Of a stretch of DNA of 64,000 nucleotides, positions 25,265 through 33,386 are shown one piece after another (position 1 is the first letter of the stretch; each line of letters begins with the position of its first letter). The DNA is taken from assembly GCF_002262875.1 (NCBI RefSeq), contig NZ_NKYE01000001.1, positions 1 to 64,000 of the forward strand, in the 5' to 3' direction. The notes under the pieces are model-generated. The model was not told the DNA's origin and ran no database searches. It was given only the letters and a program-made list of their open reading frames with translations. The position numbers and the translations under genes were made by a program. Origin of the DNA: Amycolatopsis antarctica. GTDB taxonomy: Bacteria > Actinomycetota > Actinomycetes > Mycobacteriales > Pseudonocardiaceae.

Positions 25265-27178
25265 ATGACCGTCCCGTCGAAGTTGATCGCCGTCGAAGAG
25301 TTCTTCGGCCTGCCCACCCGTAGCCGGGCCCTGCTGTCCCCGGACGGCACGAAGGTCGCCTTCCTCGCCCCGTGGCGCGGCCGGCTCAACGTGTTCATCC
25401 GTGATCTGGACTCGGACTGGACCACTCCCGACGACGTACCCGGCGTCCGGCGCATCACCTCCGACACCCGGCGCAACGTCGACACCTTCTTCTGGACCGC
25501 GGACGGGCGCTACCTCCTGTTCCAGCAGGACACCGACGGCGACGAGAACTGGCACCTGCATCGCGTCGACCCGGCCCGCCCCGGCGATCCCGCGGTCGAC
25601 CTGACGCCCTTCGCGGGGGTACGGCTGCTCGGCGCGCAACTCCCATCGGACCGGCCGGGGACGGCTTTCGTCCAGCTCAACAAGCGCCGTCCCGACCTGA
25701 TCGACCTGTACGAGCTCGACCTGGCCACCGGCCGGCTGACCCTGACGGCGGAGAACCCCGGCGATGTCCTGTCCTGGCTGCGCACCCCGGACCGGTTGCT
25801 GATCTTCACCATGGAGGAGGGGGGCGAGCACGTGCTGTCGGAGTCCCTCGACGGTGACCGGCGCACGATCGCGCGGTTCTCCGGTACCGACGTCCTCCTC
25901 GCCCTCGCCCCGGTCGCGCCCACCCCGGACGGGAACGGCCTGTGGATCGGTTCGTCCCGCGGCTCGGACCGCACCCGACTGGTTCGGCTCGACCTGGACA
26001 CCGGCGAGCAGCTCGGGGTGGACAGCCACCCGGTCTTCGACCTGGACACCCCGCGCCCCGAGGCCGACCCACGCTTCCCGTCCTCGCTGATCCTGCACCC
26101 GGGTACCGGGGAACTGCTCGGCGCCCGGTACCTCGGCGACCGTCAGGAGATCCACGCACTCGACCCCCACTTCGCCGCGGTGCTGCCGCGACTGGCCGAG
26201 CTGTCCGACGGCGACCTGGCCCACGTGTCCTGCGACGCCACCGCGCAACGCTGGATCGTGGACTTCACCCACGACCGCGATCCCGGCGTCACCTGGTTCT
26301 ACGACCACGCCACGGGGCGGGCGCGCCGCCTGTTCCGCCCGTTCCCGCACCTGGACCCTGCCCGGCTGGCCCCGGTCACCCCGATCACCGTCACCGCCCG
26401 CGACGGGCTCGATCTGCCCTGCCATCTCACCCTGCCGGTCGGGGTCGAGCCGCGCGAACTGCCGACCGTGCTGCTGGTGCACGGCGGCCCGTGGTACCGG
26501 GACAGCTGGTGCTACGACCCGGAGGTCCAGCTTCTGGCCAACCGCGGCTATGCGGTGCTACAGGTCAATTTCCGCGGCTCCACCGGTTACGGCAAGGCGC
26601 ACACCCAGGCCGCGATCGGCCAGTTCGCCGGGCGCATGCACGACGACCTGATCGACGCCGTCGACTGGGCGGTCGAGCAGGGCTACACCGACCCGGGCCG
26701 GGTCGCGATCTACGGCTGCTCCTACGGCGGTTACGCCGCGCTCGTCGGGGCCGCGTTCACTCCGGACCGGTTCGCCGCCGCGGTCAGCTACACCGGAATG
26801 TCCGACCTCGCCGACCTCGTCAGGTCGGTGGTCCCGTTCGCCCGTCGCAGCGTCGAGAACAGCTACCTGCGCTACATCGGCGACCCGGACGACCCTCGCC
26901 AGGAGGCCGACATGCTCGCCCGTTCGCCGATCAGCCGGGTCGACGACATCACCGCACCGATGCTGCTGATCCAGGGCGCCAACGACGTCAGGGTGGCCCG
27001 CCGCCACTCCGACCGCGTCGTCGATGCGCTTCGCGCCCGCGGCGCCGAGGTCGAGTACCTGTGCAACGAGACCGAGGGCCACTGGTTCATCAACCCGGAC
27101 AGCAACATCGAGCTGTACCGCACGCTCGAGCGTTTCCTCGCCCGGCACCTGGGCGGGTGGTCCTCGACCACGTCCTGA
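25265..27178 (+). CDS. S9-family prolyl oligopeptidase/acylaminoacyl-peptidase-like enzyme
   Basis: A 637-residue enzyme. The N-terminal beta-propeller (about residues 20-370) has repeated strand blocks such as DGRYLLFQQDTDGDENWHLH. The C-terminal alpha/beta-hydrolase domain has VHGGPWYRD, the nucleophile elbow GCSYGGYAAL, an acid in GANDVRV and the base in ETEGHWF. It should hydrolyse short peptides or acyl-amino acids in the cytoplasm, since no signal peptide is present. A perfect hairpin follows the gene. Confidence 0.9.
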   Translation: MTVPSKLIAVEEFFGLPTRSRALLSPDGTKVAFLAPWRGRLNVFIRDLDSDWTTPDDVPGVRRITSDTRRNVDTFFWTADGRYLLFQQDTDGDENWHLHRVDPARPGDPAVDLTPFAGVRLLGAQLPSDRPGTAFVQLNKRRPDLIDLYELDLATGRLTLTAENPGDVLSWLRTPDRLLIFTMEEGGEHVLSESLDGDRRTIARFSGTDVLLALAPVAPTPDGNGLWIGSSRGSDRTRLVRLDLDTGEQLGVDSHPVFDLDTPRPEADPRFPSSLILHPGTGELLGARYLGDRQEIHALDPHFAAVLPRLAELSDGDLAHVSCDATAQRWIVDFTHDRDPGVTWFYDHATGRARRLFRPFPHLDPARLAPVTPITVTARDGLDLPCHLTLPVGVEPRELPTVLLVHGGPWYRDSWCYDPEVQLLANRGYAVLQVNFRGSTGYGKAHTQAAIGQFAGRMHDDLIDAVDWAVEQGYTDPGRVAIYGCSYGGYAALVGAAFTPDRFAAAVSYTGMSDLADLVRSVVPFARRSVENSYLRYIGDPDDPRQEADMLARSPISRVDDITAPMLLIQGANDVRVARRHSDRVVDALRARGAEVEYLCNETEGHWFINPDSNIELYRTLERFLARHLGGWSSTTS

Positions 27179-27244
27179 TCGACGGTGGCCACCGCACGCC
27201 TCGCCCGGGGGACCCGTTCGGGGGATCTGTTCCGGGCGCTGCGT

Positions 27245-27272
27245 GCGGGCCGGCGACCGATCGCCGGCCCGC
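27245..27272 (+). terminator. Hairpin terminator after the S9 peptidase gene
   Basis: A perfect 12-bp stem (GCGGGCCGGCGA, 27245-27256, with its complement at 27261-27272) and a four-base loop lie 66 bp past the stop codon. There is no T-run, as usual in high-GC actinobacteria. Confidence 0.65.
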
Positions 27273-27472
27273 GCCGGCGGTGGCTGCACCGGAATCCGCC
27301 GGTCGGCGGCGGGGAACCGATGGGCGGCCGGGTGCGTCGGTGTAGGCACGACGCCGTCATCGCGTTTCGGGGAACGCACACACAGTCATGTGTGAGCTCA
27401 TAGACTGCGCGGTAGAGCAGCGTGAGCCGGGTGAGCACCGGCGCAGGCGCCGACACTGGAGGGGAACACCCA

Positions 27473-27817
27473 ATGACTCGCCGATTCGATCCGGAACAGA
27501 TCGCCGCGCTGGCCGCCAGGGTCGGCGGGCTCAGGGACAGCTTCAGCGACACGGGCACGGCCTTGGGGAGTGGCGATCCCGGGGGCGCTTACGGCGATCT
27601 GAAGAACGCGGCCAGCGCGGGCCAGGCGATGCAGGGGTTCTACGGCGGGGTCAACGCGCACCTGGGTGCCGCCGCGAGTCTCGTCGACGCCGCCTCCCAG
27701 GCGCTGGCTCAGGCTGCCGAGCGCATGCGCAACGACGACGACCAGGCCATACACACCCTCGGTGGCAACGACCCCGAGCGGGATCGATCGGACCAGTACG
27801 GGAACCAGGGGATCTAG
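27473..27817 (+). CDS. EspC-like (ESX secretion-associated, DUF2580-type) protein
   Basis: A 114-residue helical protein with GGAGGGGA upstream of ATG 27473. It begins MTRRFDPEQIAALAARVGGL and has the ALGSGDPGGAYGDLKNAASA turn and a second helix rich in Ala/Gln, typical of EspC/DUF2580 proteins that are exported or chaperoned with WXG100 proteins. The gene ends 3 bp before an exported-hydrolase candidate, so the two are presumably co-transcribed and probably act together. Confidence 0.78.
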   Translation: MTRRFDPEQIAALAARVGGLRDSFSDTGTALGSGDPGGAYGDLKNAASAGQAMQGFYGGVNAHLGAAASLVDAASQALAQAAERMRNDDDQAIHTLGGNDPERDRSDQYGNQGI

Positions 27818-27820
27818 CCG

Positions 27821-29044
27821 ATGACCACCGCAGAACAGGATCAGGCCGCGCTCGACGATCCCTCACGTGACCGTCCGAAGTCGCTGGACGCCATCGACAC
27901 CCACGCCCAGCAGGCCGAGAAGCTCGACGCGGGCGCGGTCAACGAGCAGGCGGCGAAAGTCGGTGGAGCTGCCACCAGCACCAACGACCTCGGAGACGCG
28001 CTCAAGGTCCTGCGCGACGACGTGCTGCGCGAATGGGAGGGCCAGGACGCCGACGCCGTCGCCGACCATCTCGAACAGCTCGGCAAGGCCAGCTACAACG
28101 TCAGCGACAAGACCGAGGCGGCCAGCGACGTACTCACGCGCGTGTCCGAGATTCTCGACGGCGTCAAACAAAAGGTCGCGCAGCTCGCCCAGGAAGCCAA
28201 TGACAAGGACGCGGACAATCGCGCGTTGATCGGTGCGGCCAGGGACCGGAAGAACAATTCCGACGACGAGAACGAGATTCAGTCCGCCGCCTCGGACATC
28301 GAACGGCTTCGCCAGCTCAACGAGGCCGACTCGAACGGCAAGAAAGAAGAGATCGAGCAGGCGCTGGACGACGCCGAGCGCCAGATCGACGAACTCCTCA
28401 AACCGCTGGGCCTGGAAATCGAGAACGGTTTCCTGGAACTGGTGCCCGCCGACACCGGTCAGTCCACGTCGGCGAGTTCCGCCGCCGCCCCCATCGACAC
28501 CAGCGGCGGCAACGCCCCCAGCGTCAACGGCGGCGGCGGGAGTGGCGGCGGTGGCGGTGACAGCGGCGGTGGCGGCGGTGGTGGTGCCGTCGCCGGCGTC
28601 CAGGGGGACGGGAAGCCCGCCAAGCCGATCGATGCCCGAGGTGACAACCCGGCCAAGATCGCCGAGCAGTTCCTCGGCCGGAATGCCGGCGACCTCAAGG
28701 GCAGCGGTGAGTTGCCCGCGATGCAGTCCTGGGTGCCGAACAACGTCAACTGTGCGAACTTCGTGTCCGGCTGCCTGGAGTCGGCGGGACTGATCGACAA
28801 GGGGCAGGCCAGCGCCTCGGTCGCCGGTCTGTCGGCCAACCTCGAGGCGGACGGCTGGAAGTCCGTTCCGCTGTCCGAGGCGAAACCCGGCGATGTGGTG
28901 GTCTCGAACGGCGGCGGGCACGTCGTGCTGTATGCGGGCGATGGTCAGTTCATCGGTTCGAACAACATCAACTCCGACGGTTCGCAGCAGATCAGCATGG
29001 GTGGCGGCGGCGGTCTCGTCAAGGTGCTCACCCCGCCGGGCTGA
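27821..29044 (+). CDS. WXG100-like/CHAP-domain putative exported cell-wall hydrolase
   Basis: A 407-residue modular protein. The N-terminal 210 residues are helical with a WEG turn (VLREWEGQDADAVADHLEQL), like T7SS substrates. A Ser/Gly linker follows (runs of glycine around residues 235-265). The C-terminal domain has the cysteine in NNVNCANFVSGCLESAG and the histidine in GGGHVVLYAGDGQFIG, as in CHAP or NlpC/P60 peptidases. No Sec signal peptide is present, so export by ESX via the WXG-like part is the simplest model. The upstream EspC-like gene supports this. Confidence 0.8.
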   Translation: MTTAEQDQAALDDPSRDRPKSLDAIDTHAQQAEKLDAGAVNEQAAKVGGAATSTNDLGDALKVLRDDVLREWEGQDADAVADHLEQLGKASYNVSDKTEAASDVLTRVSEILDGVKQKVAQLAQEANDKDADNRALIGAARDRKNNSDDENEIQSAASDIERLRQLNEADSNGKKEEIEQALDDAERQIDELLKPLGLEIENGFLELVPADTGQSTSASSAAAPIDTSGGNAPSVNGGGGSGGGGGDSGGGGGGGAVAGVQGDGKPAKPIDARGDNPAKIAEQFLGRNAGDLKGSGELPAMQSWVPNNVNCANFVSGCLESAGLIDKGQASASVAGLSANLEADGWKSVPLSEAKPGDVVVSNGGGHVVLYAGDGQFIGSNNINSDGSQQISMGGGGGLVKVLTPPG

Positions 29045-29165
29045 GCCGGCCGGGGTCAGGTCCCGACGCTCTGATCGCAAGTACCGGACGCAGTAGCATC
29101 ACCGCCAGCCTGATGCGGTCGCTGTCGTCGGACCACACGTTTCCCTGCTATTGGGAGGTAGCCAG

Positions 29166-29576
29166 ATGCACACCCCATCCGCACACTCCGGCGCGCGTTC
29201 GCCGGGGCTCGACGACGCGGTCCGCGACGCGGTGCTCGAAGCCGCGACCGCGCCACTCGCGCAGGTGTTCGGCGACCGCGTCCGAGTGACGGTGGAACGC
29301 CTCAACCGCGACGGCGACTGGGTTTTCCTGCAGAGCACCATGCGCGGAGCCGACGGCGGACGGCCGGACTTCGCCGGAACCAGTTACGAAGCGGCCCGCA
29401 ACGACGGCGCCGTGTCCGATGTCTACGTCGCCCTGCTGAAGAAGGCCGGCCACGGCGGTGTCGAAGACGATGCGCGGTCCTGGCGGCTGACCGACTACGC
29501 CACCGGCCCCACCGACGTAGCCTGGCTGACCTGGCCGGACGCCCACGAAGCACCGCACGCGTTGTTCGGGTTCTGA
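29166..29576 (+). CDS. Hypothetical protein
   Basis: A 136-residue soluble protein with GGGAGGT upstream of ATG 29166. It has an alpha-beta pattern (VRVTVERLNRDGDWVFLQST, DYATGPTDVAWLTWPDA) reminiscent of small NTF2-like or lipoprotein-associated domains. I do not recognise a family. It follows the CHAP gene by about 120 bp in the same orientation. Confidence 0.7.
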   Translation: MHTPSAHSGARSPGLDDAVRDAVLEAATAPLAQVFGDRVRVTVERLNRDGDWVFLQSTMRGADGGRPDFAGTSYEAARNDGAVSDVYVALLKKAGHGGVEDDARSWRLTDYATGPTDVAWLTWPDAHEAPHALFGF

Positions 29577-29966
29577 CTGCCGGTCGCGGGATCGTCCCAG
29601 TGCTGTCCGGACCATTCCGCTTCGGGACCGCGGACGCATTGGTGGCGCCAACTCGTTGGGGAAGTCGTCGGTGCGTGCGCGTTGTGCTTCGCTCCCGCGG
29701 TCCCCGTCCCGGTGGAAGTAGTTCGCGTTCGGTAGATGCTCCGACAGCGCGGTCCGTGCGATTTCGGCGAACTCCATTCGTGGTCCCTTGTCGCCATGGT
29801 CGCGGACGTTTCGGACGAGCAGAAGCCGGTTCTGGTCGTTGTCGCGATCACGATGTCGAGACTGACGGACATTTCGTCGATGCGATCGTGGCCGACCCAG
29901 CGCTCGGGTGCTCTTTCTTCCGGCGGGTCGGCGACCAGAAGCGGAGCGCCGAACGCTGTCACCTAC
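29577..29966. other. 390-bp gap between convergent genes
   Basis: No supported gene. Open frames are present on both strands but lack starts or sensible products. Confidence 0.4.
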
Positions 29967-31076
29967 TCACGACTTCTCGGCGGAGTGCGCGCGCCGCCTT
30001 TGCTGCTCGCGGTAGCCGTAAGCGGCCTGCCGCACGGCCTCGTCGCTTTCCAGGCTGGACCCCAGCGCTCCGGCGACTATCCCCATTGTGGTGAAGCCCC
30101 ACGAGAGGGTCAGATACGCGGTCCATCCGACCGGATGCCCGAGGGTGCTCGACAGGAAGGCCTCCGGGACCAGGAACGCCGCCACGCCGAGGTTGACGAC
30201 GAACAGAATCGCGTACAGGAACCCGACCCCGAGCAGCAGAGTCAGGATCGTCGACGCGTTGTACAGCCAGGCCTGCTCGCGGTCCGGTACGCCGTCCGGC
30301 CCCGGACGTTCCCAGAGCGAGTGTGCCGCGACGAGCCAGAACACGAGCAGTCCCACGGAGACGACCGCCGCGACGATGTGCCGCCCGGTGCCGAGCTGGT
30401 CGCCGATCTGCCAGACGGTGCTGGACGTGAGGCCGAAGACGCTGGTGGCGACCGCCGCGGCGAAAGCACTGGAAAGGCCGAAGACCAGCCGCCACGGCCG
30501 GTTGGTGCGGACCATGCCGCTGACCAGACGTAAGCGGCCACGGACGCGGGTCGTGCTGTACCGGACGCCGACATCGGTCTCGTTGTCCGCGGCCTCGCGC
30601 CGGATCGGCACGAGTAGATGGGTCAGCGGGCTGCCAAGGCCGTGCATGTGCCTGGCGCGCGCCTCGCCACCGGCGGGCTCGCCCTCGGGCGCGGCGAGTT
30701 CGTCGAGTAGCTGCCGGACGATCTGGCCTGCTCGGCGGAAGGGTTGCATGCCGCCGAGAGCGGGCAGCGATACCACGCCGACCCTGCCCCGCACGTCGGC
30801 ATGGGCGAGCACCGGGCGGTCCCGGTGCCGGACCGGGAGGTCGGTGAGGCAGATCGCGTAGTCCCAGCCGCCGTCGCGCCGGCGTTCCCGGGTGGCGTCC
30901 AGGATCTTGCCCGCGCTGTGCAGGCCGGCGGTCACCTCGTCGCACACCACCTCCACCGTGATCTGGGCGTCGGTGTACCGGCGTGGCAGTTCCTCGGCCA
31001 GCCGGTCGGCGACCCGGCGGGGGAGATCCGGGTCGGTCACCAGCCCGAGAATGATCGGCCGGTCGTTGGTTCCCAT
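29967..31076 (-). CDS. Membrane protein of unknown function with N-terminal soluble domain
   Basis: A 369-residue protein. Residues 1-200 are soluble with a Rossmann-like pattern (PIILGLVTDPDLPRRVADRL, WDYAICLTDLPVRHRDRPVL). About four to five transmembrane helices follow (FGLSSAFAAAVATSVFGL, HIVAAVVSVGLLVFWLVAAH, LYNASTILTLLLGVGFLYAI and others). It is probably co-transcribed with the upstream SRPBCC gene, 20 bp away. I do not recognise a named family. Confidence 0.78.
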   Translation of the reverse strand: MGTNDRPIILGLVTDPDLPRRVADRLAEELPRRYTDAQITVEVVCDEVTAGLHSAGKILDATRERRRDGGWDYAICLTDLPVRHRDRPVLAHADVRGRVGVVSLPALGGMQPFRRAGQIVRQLLDELAAPEGEPAGGEARARHMHGLGSPLTHLLVPIRREAADNETDVGVRYSTTRVRGRLRLVSGMVRTNRPWRLVFGLSSAFAAAVATSVFGLTSSTVWQIGDQLGTGRHIVAAVVSVGLLVFWLVAAHSLWERPGPDGVPDREQAWLYNASTILTLLLGVGFLYAILFVVNLGVAAFLVPEAFLSSTLGHPVGWTAYLTLSWGFTTMGIVAGALGSSLESDEAVRQAAYGYREQQRRRAHSAEKS

Positions 31077-31096
31077 GTGTGGCGGTTGCTCCCGTT

Positions 31097-31513
31097 CTAC
31101 GGTCGTGCGGCGCGTTCCGCGGCGTCCTTGATCCCGGTCAGGGTCTCGGTGAGGCCGCGGTCGACCTGTTCGCCCTCGGTACGTTCGGTGTGCAGGCCGA
31201 CGGTGAGCACGGAGTTGCCCTCGGACGGCCCGGCTTCGATGTCGAGTTCACCGTGGTAGTCGTGCGGTCCCGCGGCACCCCATTCGAGCTTCCTGCCATC
31301 CGTGATCACGTGCACCCACGCCTTGCCTTCGACGTCCTGTTCGGGTGCCCCTTCCGGGTTGATGTGCGCCGTGACGTCGACCTTGTCGCCGCCCGCGGGG
31401 CGCGCCGAGGTGAGTCGCGGCATGTACTCCGGCAGGTTCGTCACGTCGGCGAGGTAGCTGAACAACGTCGGCGCGGAGACCTGCACGGTGATGGATTTCT
31501 TGTAGTCGCCCAT
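31097..31513 (-). CDS. SRPBCC (polyketide cyclase-like) family protein
   Basis: A 138-residue START/SRPBCC fold protein. It begins with ITVQVSAPTLFSYLADVTNL and PEYMPRLTSA, the typical helix-grip entry, and ends with a long C-terminal helix. These small proteins bind hydrophobic ligands; its target is unknown. It lies upstream of, and in the same orientation as, a membrane protein, and diverges from a TetR gene. Confidence 0.85.
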   Translation of the reverse strand: MGDYKKSITVQVSAPTLFSYLADVTNLPEYMPRLTSARPAGGDKVDVTAHINPEGAPEQDVEGKAWVHVITDGRKLEWGAAGPHDYHGELDIEAGPSEGNSVLTVGLHTERTEGEQVDRGLTETLTGIKDAAERAARP

Positions 31514-31627
31514 GTTCGGGCGTTACCCACGGCCCGTATACGGCAAACCCGGGGCGTCCTGGGGACCGCCGCCGGGACGGGCCGTCGTGCGGTGATGCCG
31601 GTCGCTCGAGGCAGTCAGATTATTACA

Positions 31628-31635
31628 CATGTGAT
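31628..31635. promoter_or_regulatory. CACATGTG palindrome upstream of a TetR gene
   Basis: A perfect 8-bp palindrome sits in an AT-rich patch (ATTATTACACATGTGATAC) 12 bp before the GTG start of the TetR gene. It is a plausible core of the autoregulatory operator or promoter. Confidence 0.4.
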
Positions 31636-31646
31636 ACTTTGAATTC

Positions 31647-32258
31647 GTGGTTCGGACGATAGATCAGGACGCGCGCAGGCGGGAGATCGCCGACGCGGTG
31701 TGGCGGCTGCTCGACCGCGGAGGTCTGGCGGGCGCGTCGGTCCGCGGCGTCGCGGCGGAGGCCGGGTTGTCGACGGGGTCGATCCGGCATTTCTTCCGCA
31801 CCCAGGCCGAGCTGCGCGAGTTCGCGCTGACCTCCCTGCTGGAACGGGTCGACGCGCGCGTGCGCCGGGCCGCCGGCGAACCGGACATGCGCCGCCGCGT
31901 CCTCGCGATGCTGGGCGAGTTCATGCCCTTGCGGGAGGACACGACCCGGGAGCTGAGTATCTGGCTGGAGTTCGTCCACCATTCGAGGTTCGACGACGCT
32001 CTCGCCGCCGTCGTGCGAAGGCAGGCCGAGGAGATGCACACGTTCCTGCGGCACGTCGTGGAGGGGCTTCGCGAACTCGGGCACCTGCCACCGGACGTCG
32101 ATCTCGACGACGCCACGGCCGGGCTCACCGCGTTCGTCAACGGGGTGACCCTCGGCTTGCTGACCTCGCCCCACCTGATCACCCGCGAGCAGGCCGTACG
32201 GCTGCTCGAAGCCCACGTGTTCCGCGAAACACCCGAAGGGAAATCCGATGATGACTGA
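31647..32258 (+). CDS. TetR-family transcriptional regulator
   Basis: A 203-residue regulator starting at GTG 31647. The helix-turn-helix reads REIADAVWRLLDRGGLAGAS, then VAAEAGLSTGSIRHFFRTQA. The ligand domain is of the TetR_C_6/BetI type. Its 3' end overlaps the start of a small membrane-protein gene, and a CPBP protease gene follows. The three probably form one operon controlled by this regulator. Confidence 0.9.
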   Translation: MVRTIDQDARRREIADAVWRLLDRGGLAGASVRGVAAEAGLSTGSIRHFFRTQAELREFALTSLLERVDARVRRAAGEPDMRRRVLAMLGEFMPLREDTTRELSIWLEFVHHSRFDDALAAVVRRQAEEMHTFLRHVVEGLRELGHLPPDVDLDDATAGLTAFVNGVTLGLLTSPHLITREQAVRLLEAHVFRETPEGKSDDD

Positions 32259-32466
32259 GAACCGCCGAACAAGCACGACGCACGGCAAATGGGCGCCGTG
32301 GTGGGTCTACGTCGTGGTCCTGGTCGGCGCGAACTGGCTGCGGGCCGGGCTCCTGCCGGGTGACCAGTTCCCGCTGGTCGTGACCGTCGCGATCACGGTG
32401 GGGCAGGCCGCGGTCCTGTTCGCACTGATCACCGTGATCCACCGCGCGTTCTCTCGGTCCGCCTGA
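32248..32466 (+). CDS. Small two-TM membrane protein
   Basis: A 72-residue protein overlapping the TetR gene by 11 bp. It has two hydrophobic helices (WWVYVVVLVGANWLRAGLLP, FPLVVTVAITVGQAAVLFAL) and a short basic tail. The overlap and downstream CPBP gene argue that it is a real operon member. No family is recognised. It might be a partner of the CPBP protein. Confidence 0.7.
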   Translation: MMTENRRTSTTHGKWAPWWVYVVVLVGANWLRAGLLPGDQFPLVVTVAITVGQAAVLFALITVIHRAFSRSA

Positions 32467-32493
32467 CCACTCCGAGCCCGAAGGGACGCCGTT

Positions 32494-33372
32494 GTGCCCA
32501 ATGTGATCACGACCGAGACCCGGCGAACCCCCGGCCTGCCGGTGGCCCTGGGCGGCGTCGTGGGCCTGTTGCTGCTGAACAGCCTCACCGTCCAACTCGC
32601 CACGGCCTGGCAGATCCAGGTGACGGTGGGTGCGCTCGCCACCGTTTCACTGGTCGGCCTGGCATGGGCGTGCCGCCACCGTTTCCACCGCTCGGCGACC
32701 GACCTGCTGCTGACGCTGGCGGCAGTGTCGGTGTTCGGCTGGGTCTCGGCGGCCCTGACGGCCTTGCCGCCGGTCGAGTCCTGGCTCGGCACCGCTCCCG
32801 TGCCGCTGGCGTTCCTGGCGGTCAACGCCATCAAGCTCTCCTCGCTCGCGGCGCTCGCGGTGGTGGCCTACCGTCGCCGGTGGTCCCGGCAGCGCCTGCT
32901 CGTCCGCGTCGGCGATCTCAACGTCCCGAGCGGCATTCCCTTTCTGCGCTGGGGAATTCTGGGCCCGGTCGTCATCGTGGCGGTCCTCTTCCTGTTCCTC
33001 GCCGATCCGGCGGTGACCGCGAACTTCACCTCGGACACCGTCACCCTGTTGCTCACGTGGGCACCGGTGATGCTGGCCGGGGCCGCGGTGAACGCGGTAT
33101 GCGAGGAACTGCTGTACCGGCACGCCCTCATCACCACGGCCCAGCCGTTGTTCGGCACCGCCGTCGCCGTCACGGTCTCCTGCTTCGTCTTCGGCATCGG
33201 GCACATCACCGGCAGTCCGGGTGGCTGGCTCGGCGTCCTGTCCACGGCCGTCTACGGCGCGGTCTGCGCAGCCGCCATGGTGCAGAACCGGGGCATGGCG
33301 TGGAATTTCCTCATCCACCTCTTCGGCGACCTCGGCGCCGTCTCCGCGCTGCTCATCGCCACTTCGGCCTGA
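32494..33372 (+). CDS. CPBP-family intramembrane metalloprotease
   Basis: A 292-residue multi-pass membrane protein. The CPBP/Abi motifs are in order: EELLYRHA (motif 1, metal-binding Glu pair), FVFGIGHI (motif 2 His) and FLIHLFGDLG (motif 3 His). About eight transmembrane helices are visible. Family members process prenylated proteins or small peptides, including in bacteriocin self-immunity. It lies in a TetR-led operon. The gene is convergent with the long nSTAND gene; their stops are 14 bp apart. Confidence 0.88.
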   Translation: MPNVITTETRRTPGLPVALGGVVGLLLLNSLTVQLATAWQIQVTVGALATVSLVGLAWACRHRFHRSATDLLLTLAAVSVFGWVSAALTALPPVESWLGTAPVPLAFLAVNAIKLSSLAALAVVAYRRRWSRQRLLVRVGDLNVPSGIPFLRWGILGPVVIVAVLFLFLADPAVTANFTSDTVTLLLTWAPVMLAGAAVNAVCEELLYRHALITTAQPLFGTAVAVTVSCFVFGIGHITGSPGGWLGVLSTAVYGAVCAAAMVQNRGMAWNFLIHLFGDLGAVSALLIATSA

Positions 33373-33386
33373 TTCACGCGGTTCGG

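Noticed and set aside
24902..26482. Minus-strand open frame opposite the MerR and S9 peptidase genes
   Set aside because: Composition typical of an antisense shadow; the plus strand encodes complete catalytic motifs.
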